Assembly (NCBI GenBank): GCA_930367205.1
Contig: OV884015.1
Span: 34,215,288 to 34,279,287 of the forward strand
Source: Acanthosoma haemorrhoidale
Taxonomy: Eukaryota > Arthropoda > Insecta > Hemiptera > Acanthosomatidae
Reading direction: 5' to 3'
DNA: 64,000 nt
In this document: positions 50,723-63,860 of the stretch, in pieces
Position numbering within the stretch: the first letter of the stretch is position 1
Layout of the letters: each line of letters opens with the position of its first letter
The notes under the pieces: generated by a model
The model's input: only the letters and a program-made list of their open reading frames with translations
What the model was told of the DNA's origin: nothing
Databases searched by the model: none
Made by a program: the position numbers and the translations under genes

Positions 50723-53640
50723 AAAACGAACTAATACATTAATAATTGAGCACATGACCACGTGGGAGATCAATTCCCATGTTTAATTTTTTGACTTTTC
50801 TACCATAGATTTAACTGTTTTGTTTTGTTTTTTTTCGAAATCTTGATGTACAAATACAGATTTGGTTTCTCAGTAGAATCACTATAGCTTGTTCAGGAAA
50901 GAAATTTCTGTCACTTAATGTGTAATTGATACCAACGTTTAAAGCGTAAAGTAACTTTAATATGATAAATTATGATTTTATTATAATAACTTTTTTTGTT
51001 TTACTTATAGCTTTCTTAACTACCCTAACTAACCTTCCTTCTCTCGTCTGGGTCATATAACATTTTACCCTAAAATGAAAATAATTAGTGGGGATAGCGT
51101 AAGCTTTTAATACTAAATACAAGTAAATGAATGGAATCAGTAGATTAAAAGTATATGCAATGTGATAGTAGAATTTGTTAGTTCATAAGAAGTACTCTTG
51201 CTATTAATATTTGTGGTTTACAATTGTGCCAAGATCTATATTTAAACCGTATAAACATTTTTGGTAAGTTGTAGGAATGATACTACTCAATTTACTACTA
51301 TTGAAAACTATAATGCAAAAAAAAAAACCCACTGTTAAGAGAAAAGTATGGAAACAGTGAAAACCATAATGCGATGAATCAAGGGACTCAAGACGAACAT
51401 TGGAAGATGAGTAAGGAGGATTCACTGCAAGAAAGAATTCAAAATCAACGAAATTCATTGTATGACGTGGAAACAGAAGGCAGAGAGCCCTCAGGATATG
51501 GCGTAATAAGACCGATGGGCAGTAATGGTACTTGCAGTTCAAAATTAAATTCCACAGCTAACCATGAACTCGCGCTGAACTGTTTTTGTAAAGTTTATAA
51601 CTCCTGATCACATGGAGCAGACGCGCTGATCTTGGAAACGCTGTCCTCTGATAATTCTAATCAACAGAGCAAACTTAAGATCTTCTTTTCATCAACCGAA
51701 TTCGATCCGTAACGAAAAATAATTTCACTTCACGACAGAAACCAGCTAAAATAATGAATCAGTAATTCTCAAAATAGCATAAAATTTAGTATCATTTATG
51801 AGCATTCACGAATGCAAGCCGAAAAGTGCTATGGAGCCCGACGGTGGAGAGACGCCTATAATTAAGAAAGGCCGGTAACTCACCAACAGTCGTTATCATG
51901 CAGGCTGGCTGCTTTCACTGCACAGTCTTCGCTCTCGAGAGCAAGGGTTTCACCTTTCTACCACGGTCCCTTTGCCGGGGGGTCGTCGCCCCCCTGACCG
52001 ACTGGGGCGTAATTATCTGTCATCGTAACGGACTAGTGTAACGCTCGGTCGCTGGAAAGACAATCGTACGTCAGGTGAGCAGAGGTATTGCCCCAGTTAC
52101 AGACGGAGGTTGAAATAAAGAGAAAAAAGGGTTACCAAAAACGGCATGTTGTTGCCACAGCTTGCACAAACCCTCAAGAACATCCCGCCACATAACTAAC
52201 GGGCCTCGGTTACAGCTATGAGAGCTTTGTGTTGAGCAAGGGCAACTGTTGCGACCTGAGTTATGCTACCTAATTGCATCGGGAGACCCCGATCGCCTTG
52301 AATCGCCCCCACCTTACTGCATTAATCAGGGGCTTTTCGAACAACTGTTGTTGTCGAACCAGTTTTGTTTAGTAAACAGTAGAACAAAATAACTTTTATC
52401 CTTGTAAAGTATATTCTTCTCTATAGTTGATAATACCTACAGAGTATATAAATTAACCATACTTACAAATCGATATTTATGTCATTTGTTCTTTGACCAA
52501 AGGTGCAATATGTTAAAAAACAACGACAAATCATCTGTTTTAAAATGTATAGGGCTGATCGTTACGATATAAACCAGTTTATCTAAGACTAAATTTGTTT
52601 GATTTATTCTAGTTTTACAATTAAATGATTAAAGTTACTTACACGCACTGAAAAATGACATACACGATTAAAGGACGGCTTATTTCCTCCCCTTAAAAAT
52701 TTTATCCGATGGAGATGGTACTCATTGGTGCCCCGCTGCCTCGTTGGCGAAAATAAGCAGCGACCCATAATAACAGGCAACATCATTGCATCGTGCAACT
52801 TCAAACCACAACTTTTCGTCATGGATTTCATTTAATTTAACAGAAAGGCAGCTATAAAATATTAAGACAATTTTACATAATTAATTGATTTATTTTTATT
52901 TAACTCGGCATTTCAAAGTGGGAGGAATAAATATATATGTATATTCCATATATAATTTTAATTTTTCCATTAGCAGAAAGTGGCCGGTAATCCTTGCAGC
53001 AAATCCAACCATAGATTTCTTCAGCCTATTACTTTACCAAATGGATTTTTAATGTTTTTCAGATTAGCTGCAACACACAATAAAGACTAATTGCCAAACC
53101 GAATGAGAGAGGCTCTACTACAAGTTGTCTGGCTTTGCCTATATGTAGTTCGGTTTGTTAATTGTAAAAAGATAATTTTGTTGGTTTGATCTACGACAGC
53201 CCGAATCATAACGGGATGTATGTGAAAAAAAATGAACACAAACAAAGTCAGTATGGTTTATCTTACGGCTATGCCTATTTTAAGACATTCTTATCCTTCA
53301 TTGTTCTAAGCGGTCAGCTTCTCTAAAAAATGTTTTAAAACTACTTGTTTCTTCTTTTTAAAGACCACCGTCGAGTTTTCCCTGTTATATAATCTAAGAG
53401 TGATTTTTAATTTCAAACGTTCTTTTGGTCAATATTTAGTAGCCAAAATTCTTAAGAAATAGAAGGAACCGTTTTGACTAAAAATACCGAGCAAAGAGTT
53501 AATATTTAATTAAAATAACTAAAGAATCCTCCTACTCACAATCGGGTTCTGGAATTTGTTCCTGTCTGTGCTTTCTTGGTCGTTTATTTCGTAACTGTAT
53601 ATTCAATAAATATAATTCAGTTCATTGCTGAAGTCAACTT
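50723..53640. other. Long non-coding stretch
   Basis: No gene recognised. 51800-52340 is GC-rich and CpG-rich and contains a six-pair GC hairpin, GGGGGG-TCGTCG-CCCCCC, at 51977-51994. The remainder is AT-rich. Confidence 0.4.
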
Positions 53641-53679
53641 GGATTCACAAGTATGCTAAAACGAACAGAGCTTAATAAA

Positions 53680-54130
53680 GCTGAGCCTGGAAGCATGCGC
53701 TACAGTTCCACAATGCCACTGCTCCTCCCCGCAGGCGATATGAGAAGCGACCAATGAGGTGGGACGGGCTGCTACAGTGACGTAACAATGGACCAGGAAG
53801 AGGGAGACAGAGGGAGGAGGAGATAAAGGAGGCAGAAGAGAAGGACGGCCTTCCCAGGCACGCTGCAGACAACCATTAGCCATCTAACACAATAACAGTT
53901 TAGTGTACCGCTACTCGTCTACTTTGTACCTTGTGCTGTGCAGTAACAGTACAGTAACTCACTGACAGTCGCTGGTACACATCTGTCACTGATATGTCAC
54001 GTTTGAACGGTACTGCGTAGCTGAGGATCGGTAGTAACTTGTACTTCCTATTCACACTGCTATGTGTACATGCCTAGCGAGGGTGGAGGGATGCAGCTGC
54101 ACATTGCACCTGGTTGCAGATGCAACATGC
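53680..54130. promoter_or_regulatory. Promoter-like CpG-rich region with CCAAT and CRE-like sites
   Basis: Contains CCAAT (53751-53755) and the CRE-like TGACGTAA (53778-53785) 23 bases apart, in a GC-rich patch that also holds a long purine-rich tract (53790-53850). No TATA box or coding exon was found next to it in either direction, so any transcript is hypothetical. Confidence 0.3.
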
Positions 54131-55637
54131 CAGTCAACGGTTTGAAACAAGATAGGGTCAGTAAAATTTAACCTTATGAAAAATCGATTCTGAACAAATC
54201 TTCTTCACACAATGCGTGGTATTGTCGAGATGTGCCCCATTGAAAAGGTTTTCAGTATGTAGTAATAATAATAATAGAAAATAATAAATAAACAATATGT
54301 AATAAAAACATTATATGTTCACTAAGTTAGTCAGCCAACTGACTAAATCTGCAGTAGTGAAGCAGAAATCAATTTTGAACAGTTTTGTAATTATTGCATA
54401 GTGTCACAATTTTAGGCAATGTTTCGTTAGTAATTAACAGTTTTTGAATTTGTCTCATATTTATCACACACAATAATAATCTTAGTTTTATGAGTGTTCC
54501 ATTTGAACCACCAAGTTTCAGAGAAAATGAATGTCACAACCAACTAATAAACTTATATATATATATAAGATACTTTTAGATTTTTAAGGAAAAAACATAA
54601 GAAAGCTTCGGACAAAATCGTATGACGGAGTCCCTAACATATCTGACAATATATTGTGAACATACCACTGGTCTCAGTCAAATTAAAATCGATTCACTTA
54701 TTATTTCTGATTTTGCTATTTATTTTAGATCCTCTTTGTAGTTGCTTGGATTTCTTCTAACTTCTGTTTAAGCTTAATTATTTTATCCTCAGCCTTGAAG
54801 AATACCTCCATACCCTATGATTATTTTAATAAATATAAAATTGCTAGAATAGTATAATATATTAAGGGGGATTTGATTCTATTTTGAGATCTACTGACCT
54901 TCTTGGAACCATTAACATCCGACACCAGCCTATGGTAACGTGCTGACTGGGCATCAATGAAAGCAACGCTGACTCGACGTTTACTCCAAGGATGCCTCGT
55001 CAAACAGACTCCAGCTCACCCACATGCAAAATGTATATGCCCAAGTCCAATTTAAGAACTCCAGAAGGTGTGGCTTAAAGCAGTGTTTCCGACAGATGCA
55101 AATATTATCAATAATGGTAACTTAAAAAAAACAATGTATTTTTGGACCATTTAGTTTTCAGGATTGAGAAACAACGTGGGGCTTGTAGTAAGTTGAAGTT
55201 TTACCAGCCTCACTCATATATATTAAAATAGAATATTGTCAAATGAAAAATTATATCGCTCTCAAAAATGATTTACTATACTTGATAAACGATACCACAA
55301 TCTGAATACAGGGTCTGTTCTTGCTTGGGTGGGATTAAGTGGTCTGAACTAGCCTATAACTCAACCTCGACCACTGATTAGGGAGGGATGAGATATCTCT
55401 TCAACAACTGTGCTCTTGTAACTTGACACCGTAAAGCAGAAGGGTCAGTGCGTCATCAACCCAACGTTCTCTAATCCCAATAATCCGCCATATAATCTCC
55501 ATAAAAGTGATTCTATGGCTTTCAATTGAAATGTAAATCACAGATATTTGAGTCACGTGGTTACTTACCATTTTATTCTTTATTGTGAAAGAGTATTAAA
55601 TGACTTGGGGAAGTTAGATAATAGTTTTCGGTGCCAA
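54131..55637. other. Non-coding stretch
   Basis: No gene or element recognised. Confidence 0.45.
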
Positions 55638-55757
55638 AACCTGTATATAATGTAGCGATGCTACAGGAAATACAAAAATAATTTGTAAATAGATTCGCCT
55701 GAGGATCTATAATTATCTGTAAATTTAAAGGGGCTATGAAAGGGAAAAAAAAAAATA
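55638..55757 (+). repeat. R2 poly(A)-tailed repeat, copy b
   Basis: Matches 46431-46562 closely from AACCTGTATATAATGTAG to the A tail, but lacks the extra ATAGATAGTTG after the CTATAATTAT core. Confidence 0.75.
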
Positions 55758-56861
55758 GTTTATGCTCCCAATACAATACTGTGTAGGGTAGTTGACACAT
55801 TGAACTTAATTAATGACTTTGTAGGTTTATAGGTGATATTTTAGAAATGGTAATGTAAATATAGCATGAGTCTAGTCTTTAGATTCGCTGTAAATAGTTA
55901 GGTTTAAATCTGATGTACTTGGGTTTATATAATACACACATATATATGTATACATGTAAGTATAAGTATTAACGCGTTGATGAATATCTACAGTACATGT
56001 TCACTAAATACCATTTGACCCATCCCATGCCTTTATCAAGCATAAATAACCCATTATCAACTAACTAGTTCGTAGTTTGATCATTTGTGTCACAGTGTTT
56101 CGCCAGCAAGTAATAGAAACTATGCAATTACTTGCTTAATTACTCGCCTTAGAAGACTAAGCAGGAGTGGTCAACTTGCTGAACGGCTAATAGTCGCATT
56201 CCTCATGACCGAGGCTTAGTCAATGGAGTTGTCCTGAATAAGGAGAAGGCGCTCCCGTTTCTGAGAAACTGAGCGCGCGGATCTGATGCCAAGGCGTTGC
56301 AAGAACCGACAGATCAAATAGACCAGGCCAACAGACCAAGAGTGATGTGCACATTTCTACAGGGTGAATCACGCGAACACTCAGGATGTAGTCATTATGT
56401 AATGACACCATGAGGTATCGGAAGGAGAAACAAGAAATATGCAAGCGTTAGATCAACAGGCAATCCCATGATTGGTAGGAATTCTCCTCTGGATTTGTGA
56501 GGTAATTGCTAGCTCAAGCATGAAAGTCATCGCTTATTACCTCAATGGAACAAGTGGCTTCCAGTGTAATTTTTTAATTACGATGCATTTTTGCGTAATA
56601 TTCTTTGTTAATATTTAACTCTCCCACGCCTAGGAACAGCCAGTAATCATGATAAAACGATTGTACAAATACCGTTTTCCAACGAGCACATCTCTGTGCA
56701 TTTTAAGGGACAGTAATGCGACCACTACTTAATTTTTAAACCATTTCTGTGGATACAGAAGTGTAGTATAATATTTATGTAAATTTATATTTATAGCACT
56801 CCATCCCCTGAACTCAAAGAGTTATTTTTATTTAGACTGCAATAACTAATGATTCTTGAAC
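55758..56861. other. Non-coding stretch
   Basis: Nothing recognised. Confidence 0.45.
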
Positions 56862-57317
56862 TCGTCCCTTCCAAATTCATGAAATTCCATAGTAACCTAT
56901 CCAACCACCCTAATCCCGTAGCACAGTCATTGCACTGCTCCACTCATCCCTATAATCCCCCTCGGAGACTGAAACGGCAGTGGCCTCGTGAGCAGCTATA
57001 AATGCGTGACAGTGGGAGTCCTGGCAGTGGCCAGTTTCTCCAATCATGTCCTGAGCGTCTGTGGCTCTTGGTCAGCCTCCGCTGGCTCTTATCCGGTGAC
57101 GCGGCTGACGGAGGAGCGTGGGGTACTTCCCAAGCTTCTGCTTCCTCTTTTGCACGCGAGGGAGGTAACAATCATGTGGACTTGGGAGGTCTCGGGGCTT
57201 TTTGTAAATACTGTATGAATGAGGGAGTGAATGAAAATTGTAAATATGGTATGAATGAGAACATTTATACCAATTATTTATTCCCTTTTAAGTATTAAGG
57301 CAGATTGTAATTTCATC
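56862..57317 (-). repeat. R1 dispersed repeat, copy d (longest, 456 bases)
   Basis: Reverse orientation; the GATGAAATTACAATCTGCC end is at 57317 and the other end near CCCTTCCAAATTCATGAAAT. It defines the full extent of the family together with copy a. ORFs across it (76-98 codons) have no known domain. Confidence 0.8.
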
Positions 57318-59613
57318 ATAATTAAGTTGTTTTATAATAAAAAAAAAAACTAATGAAACTTAGCAAATATCTGCCTGCTAGTAAAACTAAGATTTATCTA
57401 TGAATATTTCTCAAATACTAATGAAAATTATCTTATTGTACGTTACGTTTTCATAAGAGACAAATTAATAAACTAATCAACTAAAGAATAGACACAGTCA
57501 ATTAAGAGAATGGCATATTAACGAATAAACAAAAAAATAAGTTATAACTACTACCAAGATATCAAACGGTATTAAAATTATTTTCTTCTCTGCTCACAGC
57601 AACTCTTCTAAAGTATACTGGTAAGAAAAGTCCTGCCTGCATTTGATAGTAATCATTCTGGTTACTGGCTAAGCACCTTGTTCCAAGTAACTCGTTCCTT
57701 TTAAGTAATATAACCCGTTTTGATGCAGTTGCTTATAATAAGTATTCTTAATAATAATAATAAAGAAGCCATAGTAAGCCGTGAATGAAGCGGTATGGAT
57801 GAATTCGTTTGCTTAAGTTCATGAAAGAAAATATGTCTGCATCAATCAGCATGTGTTGAACTGCTGACTGTCCCAACATACTCAAGTTATTTTTATTTAG
57901 TTAGTTTTTCATCGATTCGAAACCAGCGAGGTGTTCTAAATATGACAAAATGACCAATTTGACTTAAAAACAGAGGACATCTAGTGAAAACTCTCCTGTA
58001 TTATTGAAGCTAAATTTGAAGATAAGAAGTAAACATGTCTGCATCAATCAGGTCAAAGCATGAGATGAACTGCTGATTGTCCCAGCATATTCGACCATTA
58101 AGGTATTCTTATTTTCACTTTTAAACTTTATTCATCGATTCACTGAGTCCACGCAGTTCTGTATAATGCAGTCATGAACGCTAGGAATGTTTAGGTCATT
58201 GAAGAGATTTAGCTTGTCGAGCACGTAAAAAGATGCACCTGTGATAAGCCTTAGACATTTTGATTGAAAAATCTGTACAGTTTTGATGATAGTCTTCTTA
58301 GTGCATCAGTAATTTTCTGCTTTAATTGCCCAAATTGGTTTGAGCAGAAATTTGAAATTTGGACAAGGGAAGTTTTGTTTTGTTTCAGTAAATGAATAAT
58401 ACAAAAAATTAAATGATAACGTTTATACAAATGGAATATCTTCTTTTTTTTTCAGCTAACGTACTTTACGACGGCTTAGGGTTGAAGAGCGAGTGAAATA
58501 TCAACCAGGAGTTTTACACAAAATGAAAGTGATGTTTCGATTTTATGGATAAATAACACCGGAACATCATAACATCATTATGATCCCTTTTTTTTCTAAT
58601 TATTTAGTCCAGAAACACATGTGAGAACTAATCGTTGCATTCAATATAGTTGATTAACTAACGAGGAAGTCTTCCTGCTAATTAAAGAAGACCAGCAGCA
58701 GATTAAACGCACTCTTATTGGTGTTAGTAAATTAACGCTGATTTTAGCTCAAGCAGAAAAAAAACAAAAAAAATCCGGGTCCGACTTAAATAAAGCGCGC
58801 CAAGAATGCCAATTGAGACCTAGTTGTATAATCGAGTAGCTGCTCCTGGCACTCCTAAAGATAGAACTCGAGATTGAGGGGAATATGTTTCTGCGTTCCG
58901 GCCGGTGGGTCTCCTTTGTAAACATGGAAGCTTCGGGCAAAATATTGTTTCAACCTGGATACAACACTTCACAGATCATAAAGGCGTCATATCTCATGGC
59001 ACTGGCTCTATCTTAGTAGTGCTGGCCAAAGATAGACAAAGGCTGCATACAGTTCTTGAGTTACAATCTTCTTAAGTTATACGGGTGGGAATTCTTCACA
59101 GCAGATTACGAAGTGATGGGAGGATACTAGCAGTGTAATTAGAGATTGATGAAAAATTGATGTTATGATAGGCTATAGGCCCAATAACGACCTGATATAA
59201 ATATGATAAAAAACCTAACATCAACCAGATCAGAAACCTAAAGAAACATTGACTCCATCAAATTCCACGCTTAACCATGAATTATATAATAACTCGACAA
59301 ACCATCAAATCAAGAAAACAAACTATTTTTGTTGCATATTATACATGAGTAATTGTATTGGGGAATTGACATCATAATAATTGTCTGTTACGGATTATAT
59401 AACGCAGTGAACTAAATAATAATAAATTTAAAAGTGAATAAGAAAAAACGGAAACATAGAGAAAAAATTGTAATTAATCAAATATACGGAACAATTTATG
59501 TATATATTTATTTATAGATATATAAATGTCAGGATGTGGACACCAGATGATGCGGTTATGAAATTAATAGTAGGCCAGCTAATACATTTCACACACAACA
59601 AACCTCGAACTTC
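57318..59613. other. Non-coding stretch with a local duplication
   Basis: No gene recognised apart from the duplication at 57828-58142; AT-rich. Confidence 0.45.
57828..58142 (+). repeat. Local direct duplication of about 100 bases
   Basis: 57828-57918 and 58031-58142 share ATGTCTGCATCAATCAG, GAACTGCTGA.TGTCCCA, CATA.TC, and end TTCATCGATTC. Small indels separate them (for example GTCAAAGCATG in the second copy). Confidence 0.7.
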
Positions 59614-60100
59614 AAGGGTGTCCCAGAATTAACGCAAGATTTGATTTAAATAGAAAACACAGTTTTTAGTATTTTTGTTGTTATTTTTTTATTGAATTAT
59701 AAAGTAAATAGGATAGGGTTATTTATGGAATAACACATAGGGCAAATGGCCTCCACGACTTTGCTGGCACATACTCACTCTTTTGTCGAAATTTTCCATG
59801 ACTATTTGTCATAAATGCGGTTGAATTTTCTCTTTTAATGCACGGGTGGATGTGAGATTGTGGACTCCCTAAATTTTACAATTAATCTCTTCACAGTTGA
59901 TGAAGTCAAAACACTATTCCGACCATTTTTGTATGAAATTTTCGAACTGCGGCCGCCAAACTTTCATTATTTTTGAGATAATGTTCAACAATAAAGACTC
60001 GTTGTTCTATCGTGTAACGCTACATTTTTACTAACCCTAAACTGTCAGCTGTCAAATTGTATTTTTTTTTTAGGGTTGCCAGCACTTTACTGCACAAATG
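59614..60100 (-). mobile_element. Second copy of the 858-base Tc1/mariner-type element, rearranged and lacking one TIR
   Basis: The left TIR AAGGGTGTCCCAGAATTAAC is intact at 59614, and text follows the 25411 copy closely. A 22-base loss between two GTTGAATTTC repeats and a larger internal gap (after GGATGTGAGATTGTGG) shorten it. At the far end the match stops at TGCACAAATGG, about 38 bases before the expected end, and R1 sequence begins at once. Confidence 0.85.
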
Positions 60101-60199
60101 GATAAAATTACAATCTGCCTCATTGAGCAATAAGTAATTGTGATAAATGTTCTCATTCATTTACAATTTCCATTCACTCGCTCATTTATACAGTATTTA
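60101..60199 (+). repeat. R1 dispersed repeat, copy e (first 100 bases only)
   Basis: GATAAAATTACAATCTGCC through CATTCACTCGCTCATTTAT, then the match ends at CAGTATTTA. It abuts the broken end of the transposon copy without a gap. Confidence 0.75.
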
Positions 60200-60735
60200 T
60201 CGATGTGGTTGAGAATTATTAATGATGTTACGGTTTTGTATTTTGTTATATAAGCTCCAGATTCCATTAAATAAATAAAAAAAAATACATTTGCTTCATA
60301 AATATTGCTAAACATTTTTAAAACACAACAGTCTACTCTTCGAGTAAATATTTATTTGAAATCTTAAACCGATACTGTTTTCTTATATCAGAACTTATTG
60401 GAAACATCCACCATTTTAGATGTTTATGACTAGTTTTCATTGTAAAATGAATCAGAATAAAAATATGTTTAGGCCTCATGTGCTGCCATTAACGCAGAAA
60501 GCCAAAAGTGTATAGTCTAGACCTATTAATGATCCTGTTTCTACAAGTACCAAATCTTTTATGAATGGCAGGCTTATAGTTCTAAGACTACACTGAATGA
60601 TGTAAACAGGAGGATAAATCCTTCTAATACGAGCTCCATCTCAGCTAGTCCACTATAAATACACCTCCCATAGAGGAAGGCAAGAGAACAAAGAGGATCA
60701 TTAATAAAACGGGCGGAAGGAAGCTATAACTTTTA
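60200..60735. other. Non-coding stretch
   Basis: Nothing recognised. Confidence 0.45.
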
Positions 60736-60739
60736 ATTA

Positions 60740-61015
60740 TTATTGCTTAGATAGCGCCTCGGATATCTTGCGCGGTTTTCGGAACGGCGCGATAACCTCC
60801 ATTGCGATAACCACGTTATTATAGAAGCCTTTATCGAGAGCCGAAGTGTCTCACAGGGAAATATGATCTCCAGCTTCCTCGGCATAGCCTGTATAGTGTT
60901 ACAGGATCTTGATCATGCGACGCACTTCGTATTGCGCAGTTTTGCGTCCCGGGTTTTTCAAGTACCTGTTGGAAAGGCTTTTTTATCAACTCCCAAGGCA
61001 TATCCATCGTAGTTT
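60740..61015 (-). pseudogene. Coding-like relic on the minus strand, unidentified
   Basis: Reading minus: MDMPWELIKKPFQQVLEKPG, then in the next frame RKTAQYEVRRMIKIL, a stop, HYTGYAEEAGDHISL, a stop, DTSALDKGFYNNVVIAMEVI and APFRKPRKISEALSKQ ending TAA at 60740-60742. GC is higher than around it, and the two stops are TAA and TGA. I do not recognise the family. Confidence 0.3.
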
Positions 61016-61019
61016 TTAT

Positions 61020-63690
61020 TAATTCTCATTTAACTATTTTTTTTTTTTACTTTTGCTAACGCTTTACGTTACAGGATACATATTACATTGACATGGAATG
61101 CTATGTCAAATTTAAAAAAAATTCTGGTACGGTGTTTTCATTTTGTTCTTACAATATTCGACAGTATGTTCTCGACAGTATGTACAATGGAATAATGAAT
61201 TATAACTATTTTTTATATCACAACTGCAAATAATATTATAAGTAGTGAATGATATGATGAATATATAATTAGCTTGATAATATGAGTAACGGCATATAAG
61301 GTATGAATGGGGTGTTACAGTACCTATTAATGGAATTGTCTGCACAGAGCCTTGATAGGTGAGTCTGTGTTTAAGATGGTATTTCTCACATTGTATTTAT
61401 CAAACTGGTTAAAGCCTAGAAAGCTTAGTTTTAGATACCTGAGTTCAGTAGATTAGTTAACAAATAGCTATTGACTTTGACGCACAGTTTTCCTCAAATA
61501 GATACGCGTACATGTGAATTTTCCTTGGAGTATTTAAAGTTTTTGCCAACGATTGAATTACTGACCTTGATCCAAAACTACCGCTTTAATATTTGTAAAC
61601 AGGAGATACAAATAGACTGGTGGATTTGCACCGGAATGAAACTTATAAACACAAGACCCTGTCTTGTGAGGCAGGAACGTATTTATTGTTTATTGATTTT
61701 ACAGAAAAGTCCTTATAATGAATTGTCGATGTAATATCTCTTTTAGATTATTGTATTATTGCACATTACGATGTTACTCAATCTAAGCCGAAACTTACTT
61801 CAGAACGGAATTAAGAGAAGTACAGCTATATTTTCTTCAGGTAACTCTTGTAGCAGATTTCATTCAGATATCGAAAAATTTTCAAATAAATATAACATAT
61901 TTAATTCTAATATCACGAGTGAATTATTGATTAGTTCTTACAGGAGACATGACACCTAGACATTGCGTCATCCTTCGACTACATCGACTACCTACGCCTT
62001 TGCATTAGTCACAGTCAGTTTCGTATGTTCTGAACAACAGACAATAAACATCAAAATTGTTATCGACAAAAAGACTGTGAAGGAATGATTAATGCGTATC
62101 TATTGTGTCAATACGGAGCCAATTGAAATAATAGAGACAAATAAAATCTTGACATAGGACCTGGCTGCCCTAAAAGCCTTCCAGTTAAAAAATTATAGTA
62201 ATTTTACCTTAAAATTAATAGCACTTCTTTTTCAGGGAGTTAGGAAATAATTTAATGCATCTTGGAAATCAATAATCTTTTGAGATGGAATTATATGCCC
62301 CAATAGAACCTAGCCTGCTTTTGGAATGCAAAGTGCCAAAAGGATGTACTGTACTTTACTGCTGACTGACTAAAACTGAGCTTTACAGTGTAAGTACAAT
62401 TTGATAACTCTTACAATCAGTTTTATTTGTTTCAAGGCTACCATGTAAGACCATCCCAGATCATGATGTTGTCATTCATCAAACAGAGTTATTAAGAACG
62501 ACACTAGTTTTAAAATCACCAGACCAAGACAGTCTTTACTTGACTTTCTAATTTTCACCGACTCAGCTAAGTAGAAACCAGCTAATAATGACAGATTTAC
62601 AGTTTATACTTCGATTACTATCTGGGTTGTAAATCGTTGAACGAACATGCAGGTCAACTAGAAAATTTCATAGCTATTGGTGCATGCTAACCCGCGAACC
62701 GTCTTGCCATGCTAACTCCCCTGCTTTCCTCGTTTTATTCAAATATTCTATTATTTTCACAGCGTCACTATTGAATGGTAAATTGATAATTGAAAAGCCC
62801 AAAGGGAGATACCAGGCATTCATATTTGGCCTTTAGACTATGACGATCGTTGTAATGATATTGTTTAATTAAAGTTCTGAGATTAAATTATGTCCTTATT
62901 TATTGAGAAAGTTTTACACTGCTACTCTATCAAGAAAGGCCCGTCAATTGACAGACGGAGGAACTTGACTGCGTTCTCTTGAGGTAAGAAATGAGATTAA
63001 CATCATAGTAACCAAAGTAGCACAATCCTAGATTGCTCAGCAACTCTGGAGATGACTAGGTCATTCAAAACAGCTAAAGGGCTTTAAGAATTTGATGGCT
63101 CGCACCGTTTAGTGGGACAGACCGCTTCTCCCGTTCCCGGTCACTAAAGCCCATTTGTATTTATGAGCACTTAGTTTAAATTACGATTACGGGAATATAT
63201 GATAGTCATTAGTTCTGTAAAGCCTCCATTGAGCGCGTTTATCTACAGGAGGTTACTAAGACACGCCTTAGTAAGGAGATTTTCTCAGCGCTGCAATAAG
63301 CTAATCCCCTATAATAAGCCCAACATCCTAGTTCTAGTTTATCATTATTTCATCAGTCCTTCTTTAATTTGCCTTATTTGAACCGCCACTACAACATATC
63401 TGGATTAGATGATCCAAGAGAGCCGTTCGCAAAACCTTTCTGGTTTTGTCATTATATCGAAGTATATACTTTGCTTTTCATTTCCGTTGATTAAATATTT
63501 TCTTTTAGTAGGGTCTCCACGGAAAGTTTATAAATTATTATGAAAAATAGTGCTTGATACTACTACTAAAAATCGATTCTGTTTATAAATCAGATCAGCC
63601 ATTGGACACCATTTTTATACAGAAAAAAAAGTGGCTGAACTATCCTCCAGTGGACGATCTTCCCAATATCCGTCAATCTTCTCCGAGTAA
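61020..63690. other. AT-rich non-coding stretch
   Basis: No gene or element recognised; ORFs of 60-87 codons here lack any domain signature. Confidence 0.45.
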
Positions 63691-63699
63691 GCTTGTAAC

Positions 63700-63860
63700 A
63701 GTGGACACGGGGGTGACAACAGGGGCACACAATGTGAGCACTAAATTAATTTACATTTGCACACAAGTAGGCTACGTTGGTAGAGCCCTCGACTGAATAT
63801 TGGGGAAGTCCTTTAGTTCAAATCCCAATCCTGCCACTCTTTGGATGGGTATTATAAATA
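63700..63860 (+). repeat. tRNA-derived SINE fragment
   Basis: A-box-like TAGGCTACGTTGGTAGAG (63768-63785) and B box AGTTCAAATCC (63815-63825), with TATTGGGGAAGTCC between them, as in the SINE at 15341. GGCACACAATGTGAGC upstream resembles GGAACACAATGTGAC near 10275. Same family as the 15.4 kb copy, most likely. Confidence 0.55.

Noticed and set aside
51977..51994. GGGGGG/CCCCCC hairpin as a transcription terminator
   Set aside because: No T run follows it and the setting is a eukaryotic intergenic region.
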